In this document: one piece after another, positions 61,520 through 64,000 of the stretch
Layout: each line of letters starts with the position of its first letter
Position numbering within the stretch: position 1 is the stretch's first letter
Assembly (NCBI RefSeq): GCF_009766005.1
Contig: NZ_LMUK01000038.1
Coordinates: forward strand, 87,910-151,909
Length of the DNA: 64,000 bases
Direction: 5' to 3'
From: Bradyrhizobium sp. S69
GTDB taxonomy: Bacteria; Pseudomonadota; Alphaproteobacteria; Rhizobiales; Xanthobacteraceae
The notes under the pieces: model-generated
The model's input: only the letters and a program-made list of their open reading frames with translations
Told to the model about the DNA's origin: nothing
Database searches by the model: none
Position numbers and translations under genes: made by a program

Positions 61520-62458
61520 ATGACGATCGAGCGCAACGAGACCGACTACGAACAGCCACACGCCACATCCCCGACCGATCACGTCCTTACCGAACTTCAG
61601 CTTCACGGCTATCGCCCCTTCCAGGACGAACCCGACCCGAGACCGCTACCCGAAGCCCGTATCGTCGCGGCCGCCGTCGCCGACATCTTCGATGCTCTCA
61701 TCGCGAGTTTGAGCGAGACCCGCCTCGAACCCGATCTAGAGGATCTGCTCTGGTCGACCGTAAATCTCTTCCACCGCGCCAACGAACGCATCGAACGCGA
61801 ACTCGACGACAACGAACAAGCGCAGAAGCGCAGCCAACGCGACCAGGATGGCACCGAAATCCGCTCGGTCGAACTCGAACGTCTCACTGCCGAGGGCATG
61901 ACACTGATCGAGCGGCGCAACAGCATGGAATACTTCCGCGACCAGGCGGCCGAACACTTCGCACGTCACACCGGATCGCACTGGCATCCGCGCAGCGGCT
62001 CGATGGTGAACCACCGCGCGCTGACCTCGGCTGTCATCGACAGTCGCGACTTCCTCGCCGCCAGACACCGGGCCGAGACCGAGGTCCTATTGCCCGCCGG
62101 GCCAAAGATCGCCTTCACAGGCGGCCTGGACTGCAACGATCATCGCCTGATCTGGGACAAGCTCGATCAGGTCCATGCCAAGCATCCAGACATGGTGCTG
62201 CTGCACGGCGGGTCGCCGAAGGGCGCCGAACGTATCGCCGCCCGCTGGGCCGACCACCGCAAGGTTCCGCAAATCGCTTTCAAACCCGATTGGACCAAAC
62301 ACGCCAAGGCAGCACCGTTCAAGCGCAACGATCAAATGCTCGATGTGCTGCCCATCGGCGTCATGGTCTTCCCCGGCACCGGCATTCAGGAGAACTTGGC
62401 CGACAAGGCGCGGAAGCTCGGCATCCCGGTGTGGAAATTCGACAACGGTGGCGCGTAA
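61520..62458 (+). CDS. DUF2493 (SLOG-like) domain protein
   Basis: The 312-residue protein has a helical N half (about 1-180, LFHRANERIERELDDNEQAQ) and a Rossmann-like DUF2493 domain (about 195-310). Motifs are KIAFTGGLDCNDHRLIWDKL, MVLLHGGSPKGAERIAARWA, the RNDQMLDVLPIGVMVFPGTG loop, and LGIPVWKF. The domain belongs to the YAcAr/SLOG group that binds nucleotide-derived ligands; in mobile elements its role is unknown. It follows a gene-free stretch and ends at a hairpin. Confidence 0.85.
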   Translation: MTIERNETDYEQPHATSPTDHVLTELQLHGYRPFQDEPDPRPLPEARIVAAAVADIFDALIASLSETRLEPDLEDLLWSTVNLFHRANERIERELDDNEQAQKRSQRDQDGTEIRSVELERLTAEGMTLIERRNSMEYFRDQAAEHFARHTGSHWHPRSGSMVNHRALTSAVIDSRDFLAARHRAETEVLLPAGPKIAFTGGLDCNDHRLIWDKLDQVHAKHPDMVLLHGGSPKGAERIAARWADHRKVPQIAFKPDWTKHAKAAPFKRNDQMLDVLPIGVMVFPGTGIQENLADKARKLGIPVWKFDNGGA

Positions 62459-62466
62459 GCGCCACC
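62447..62466 (+). terminator. Hairpin overlapping the DUF2493 stop codon
   Basis: GGTGGCGC-GTAA-GCGCCACC is a perfect 8-base stem with a GNRA-type loop that contains the stop codon, followed by CCTTCC. It probably marks the transcript end. Confidence 0.55.
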
Positions 62467-62672
62467 CCTTCCACCTCGCATACAATGTACGCACCAAACC
62501 CGCTTGCGCAGTTGTAACGGTTGTTTTTCTCCGGTCGTAAACGGCTGCTGCCCCTGCCGTCTTGCGAAGCGGTCGGAAATCGGGTGGCAGACCCCACGTA
62601 TCTGCTCCAAGGTCCATTGCATCGATCGATCCGATCGTCCGTTGAGACGACGGAGCAAAGAGGAAATAGAAC

Positions 62673-63125
62673 ATGCCGAGAGAAGATGAAAACAAGGCCA
62701 TCGTCGGCCGCTGGTTCACCAAGTTCTGGGGTGAGACGTGCGATCTCGGAATCGTCGACGAACTCGCCGCGCCGGATATGCTCCTCCAGTACTCACTACA
62801 CGAGCCGCGTCGCGGGCGAGAAGACATCAAGGCTTTTATGACGGATTTCCGTAAGGCCTTTCCCGATCTCAATTTCTGGGGTGCCGCCGATCTCATCGCG
62901 GAGGGCGACTACGTGGTCGGCCGCTGGGAAGGTGGTGGGACGCACACCGGTCCCGCGTTCGGCGATTTCCTGGCCGGCTTCTTGCCCGCGAACACCGGTC
63001 GGAAAATGCGATTTACCGGTACGACCGTTCTAAAGCTGAAAGACGGCAAGATCACCGAAGAAATCGGGCTCGACGATGGCGTCACCGCGCTGCAGCAGCT
63101 CGGGCTGATCAAGCTTGCTGCTTAG
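62673..63125 (+). CDS. Ester cyclase / SnoaL-like NTF2-fold protein
   Basis: The 150-residue protein has the ester-cyclase layout: RWFTKFWGETCDLGIVDELA, ending in RGREDIKAFMTDFRKAFPDL, then IAEGDYVVGRWEGGGTHTGP and the end LKDGKITEEIGLDDGVTALQ and QLGLIK. Family members act on polyketide-like or unknown substrates. Its tail is the same as the odd tail of the hydrolase at 27.8-28.8 kb. No neighbour explains its role, and it seems to be cargo on the mobile element. Confidence 0.85.
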   Translation: MPREDENKAIVGRWFTKFWGETCDLGIVDELAAPDMLLQYSLHEPRRGREDIKAFMTDFRKAFPDLNFWGAADLIAEGDYVVGRWEGGGTHTGPAFGDFLAGFLPANTGRKMRFTGTTVLKLKDGKITEEIGLDDGVTALQQLGLIKLAA

Positions 63126-63367
63126 CTAACGACAATCGAAAATCCGGCCTTCCTGATCGCCCTCTCGAAGGCCGGCAACGGCGGCAAGTCAGCGCGACCG
63201 GTATCCATCGCAACCGCGACCGGGCAGCTCTCCAGCACTGCTTGTTCCTGTCTGAAATTTGACCGTCAGGGATTCCAAACACGGGCGGGATCAGCTATTC
63301 CTTGGACCGCGCCGTGGTGGTGGTGGAAGGCGCGCCCCTTGCAACCTTTGTCACGGGACCCATCACT

Positions 63368-63844
63368 ATGATCATCATCGGCGTTCTTCTCAATATCGTC
63401 GGGCTCGGCATCTTCTGTTGGGCACTGTTGGCGCTCGCAATCCACGCGTTGCCGTTCTTCGTCGGCATGACCGTGGGGATCTATTCATTTCAAGCCGGAG
63501 CAGGCCCGGTCGGTGCCATCGTCGTTGGCTTCGTTACGGCCGGCTTCGCACTCGTGGTCGCGCAGCACGCCGTCTCCGTCGCGCGCTCGCCCATCATCCG
63601 CCTTCTCATTCGACTGCTGTTCGCGCTTCCGGCGGCTCGCGCTGGGTATGAAGTGACCCTTACCCTTGCACACTTCGGTATTCCCCAGGAATGGTGGCAG
63701 GAGTCGTTCGCCATGCTTGGCTCCATCGCCGTCGGGTGCACCGCCTGGGCACGCGTGTCGATCTTGGCCGAGCCCGCTCTCAGACCGGGCGTTGCGCTCG
63801 GGCCAGCGCAGCCGCCGACTGGGGCTACGACCAAGTTCAGGTGA
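63368..63844 (+). CDS. Small membrane protein, unknown function
   Basis: The 158-residue protein has about four hydrophobic segments (IIIGVLLNIVGLGIFCWALL, FFVGMTVGIYSFQAGAGPVG, VVGFVTAGFALVVAQHAVSV, and LIRLLFALPAARAGYEVTL). I use the ATG at 63368; the frame opens earlier at a TTG (63302). Such proteins are common cargo in Alphaproteobacterial conjugative elements by my recollection; function is unknown. Confidence 0.7.
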   Translation: MIIIGVLLNIVGLGIFCWALLALAIHALPFFVGMTVGIYSFQAGAGPVGAIVVGFVTAGFALVVAQHAVSVARSPIIRLLIRLLFALPAARAGYEVTLTLAHFGIPQEWWQESFAMLGSIAVGCTAWARVSILAEPALRPGVALGPAQPPTGATTKFR

Positions 63845-63874
63845 CTCTACGGGTCTATCGTCTCTCGGTTGGGA

Positions 63875-64000
63875 TCAACGCCGATATCGGTTCGTCGGTT
63901 CGTGCAGCTTGACCGAGAGATAATCGCGGCCCTCTGTGGAGCGCTTCGACCAGGCGGCCCCGATCTCTGCGCGGCCGACGTAGACCCGGTGGCTCGGAGC
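63875..64000 (-). CDS. DUF736 family protein, 3' end only
   Basis: The minus strand from the window edge reads [20 protein letters not shown] and GRDYLSVKL, the diagnostic second half of DUF736 proteins ([31 protein letters not shown]). The gene continues beyond base 64000. The final residues, HEPTNRYRR, differ from the usual DDPSFPAPIYA ending, so the 3' end may be altered. DUF736 genes are hallmarks of conjugative elements in Alphaproteobacteria. Confidence 0.75.
   Translation of the reverse strand, partial: APSHRVYVGRAEIGAAWSKRSTEGRDYLSVKLHEPTNRYRR

Overview
The window is GC-rich, densely coded DNA of an alphaproteobacterium, most likely a member of the Hyphomicrobiales. This rests on gene content: glxBCD/glnT with soxBDAG, a GlxA-type AraC regulator, a UrtA/AmiC-like ABC uptake system, an Ada/AlkA/AlkB/Ogt set, and a ParB/ArdC/Toprim/DUF2493/DUF736 mobile-element backbone. 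No rRNA, tRNA, CRISPR array, integrase or transposase was recognised.

Region 1 (about 0.25-6.4 kb) holds an aldehyde dehydrogenase, a Tat-exported GMC oxidoreductase, an amidase, a decayed NTF2-like gene and an intact NTF2/SnoaL-like gene. Region 2 (6.6-27.2 kb) is a C1/methylated-amine island. glxB-glxC-glxD and a type III glutamine synthetase are followed by a LuxR-type regulator, an amide/urea-type ABC importer (binding protein, permease, fused permease-ATPase, ATPase) and a second amidase. On the opposite strand lie soxB-D-A-G, purU and folD, plus an XRE-cupin regulator; a divergent GlxA-type regulator closes the island. Together these fit the N-methylglutamate route: methylamine goes to gamma-glutamylmethylamide, then N-methylglutamate, then methylene-THF, which FolD and PurU take to formate. 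The importer and two amidases suggest that the methylamine is released from an imported amide.

Region 3 (27.2-35.3 kb) mixes intact genes (alpha/beta hydrolase, DUF1330, truncated globin, MFS transporter with a MarR regulator, tautomerase) with decayed duplicates of the AraC regulator and of a cytidylyltransferase. Region 4 (35.4-43.9 kb) is a DNA-alkylation response island: a cytidylyltransferase, Ada, a secreted protein, a CDP-alcohol phosphatidyltransferase-like protein, AlkA, AlkB, a small protein, Ogt, a 2OG-Fe(II) oxygenase, a second Ogt and an unknown protein. A repeated motif, AAT-N6-GCAA followed by CGGAGTG, resembles the E. coli Ada operator. It lies 66-80 bases before several of these genes and also before genes of region 3, so it probably defines an Ada regulon that includes non-repair genes.

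Region 5 (43.9-46.7 kb) holds a LysR regulator divergent from a benzoylformate decarboxylase. Region 6 (46.9-49.7 kb) is a signal-peptide membrane protein followed by a DUF2235 hydrolase gene with a 2-base frameshift. Region 7 (49.9-64 kb) is the backbone of an integrative/conjugative element or plasmid: a broken NUDIX gene, a frameshifted ArdC, a ParB-like protein, a 1449-residue methyltransferase-helicase, a Toprim protein, a DUF2493 protein, small unknown genes, an ester-cyclase-like gene and the 3' end of a DUF736 gene. At least two of its genes, ardC and parB, share a hairpin-forming 5' leader.
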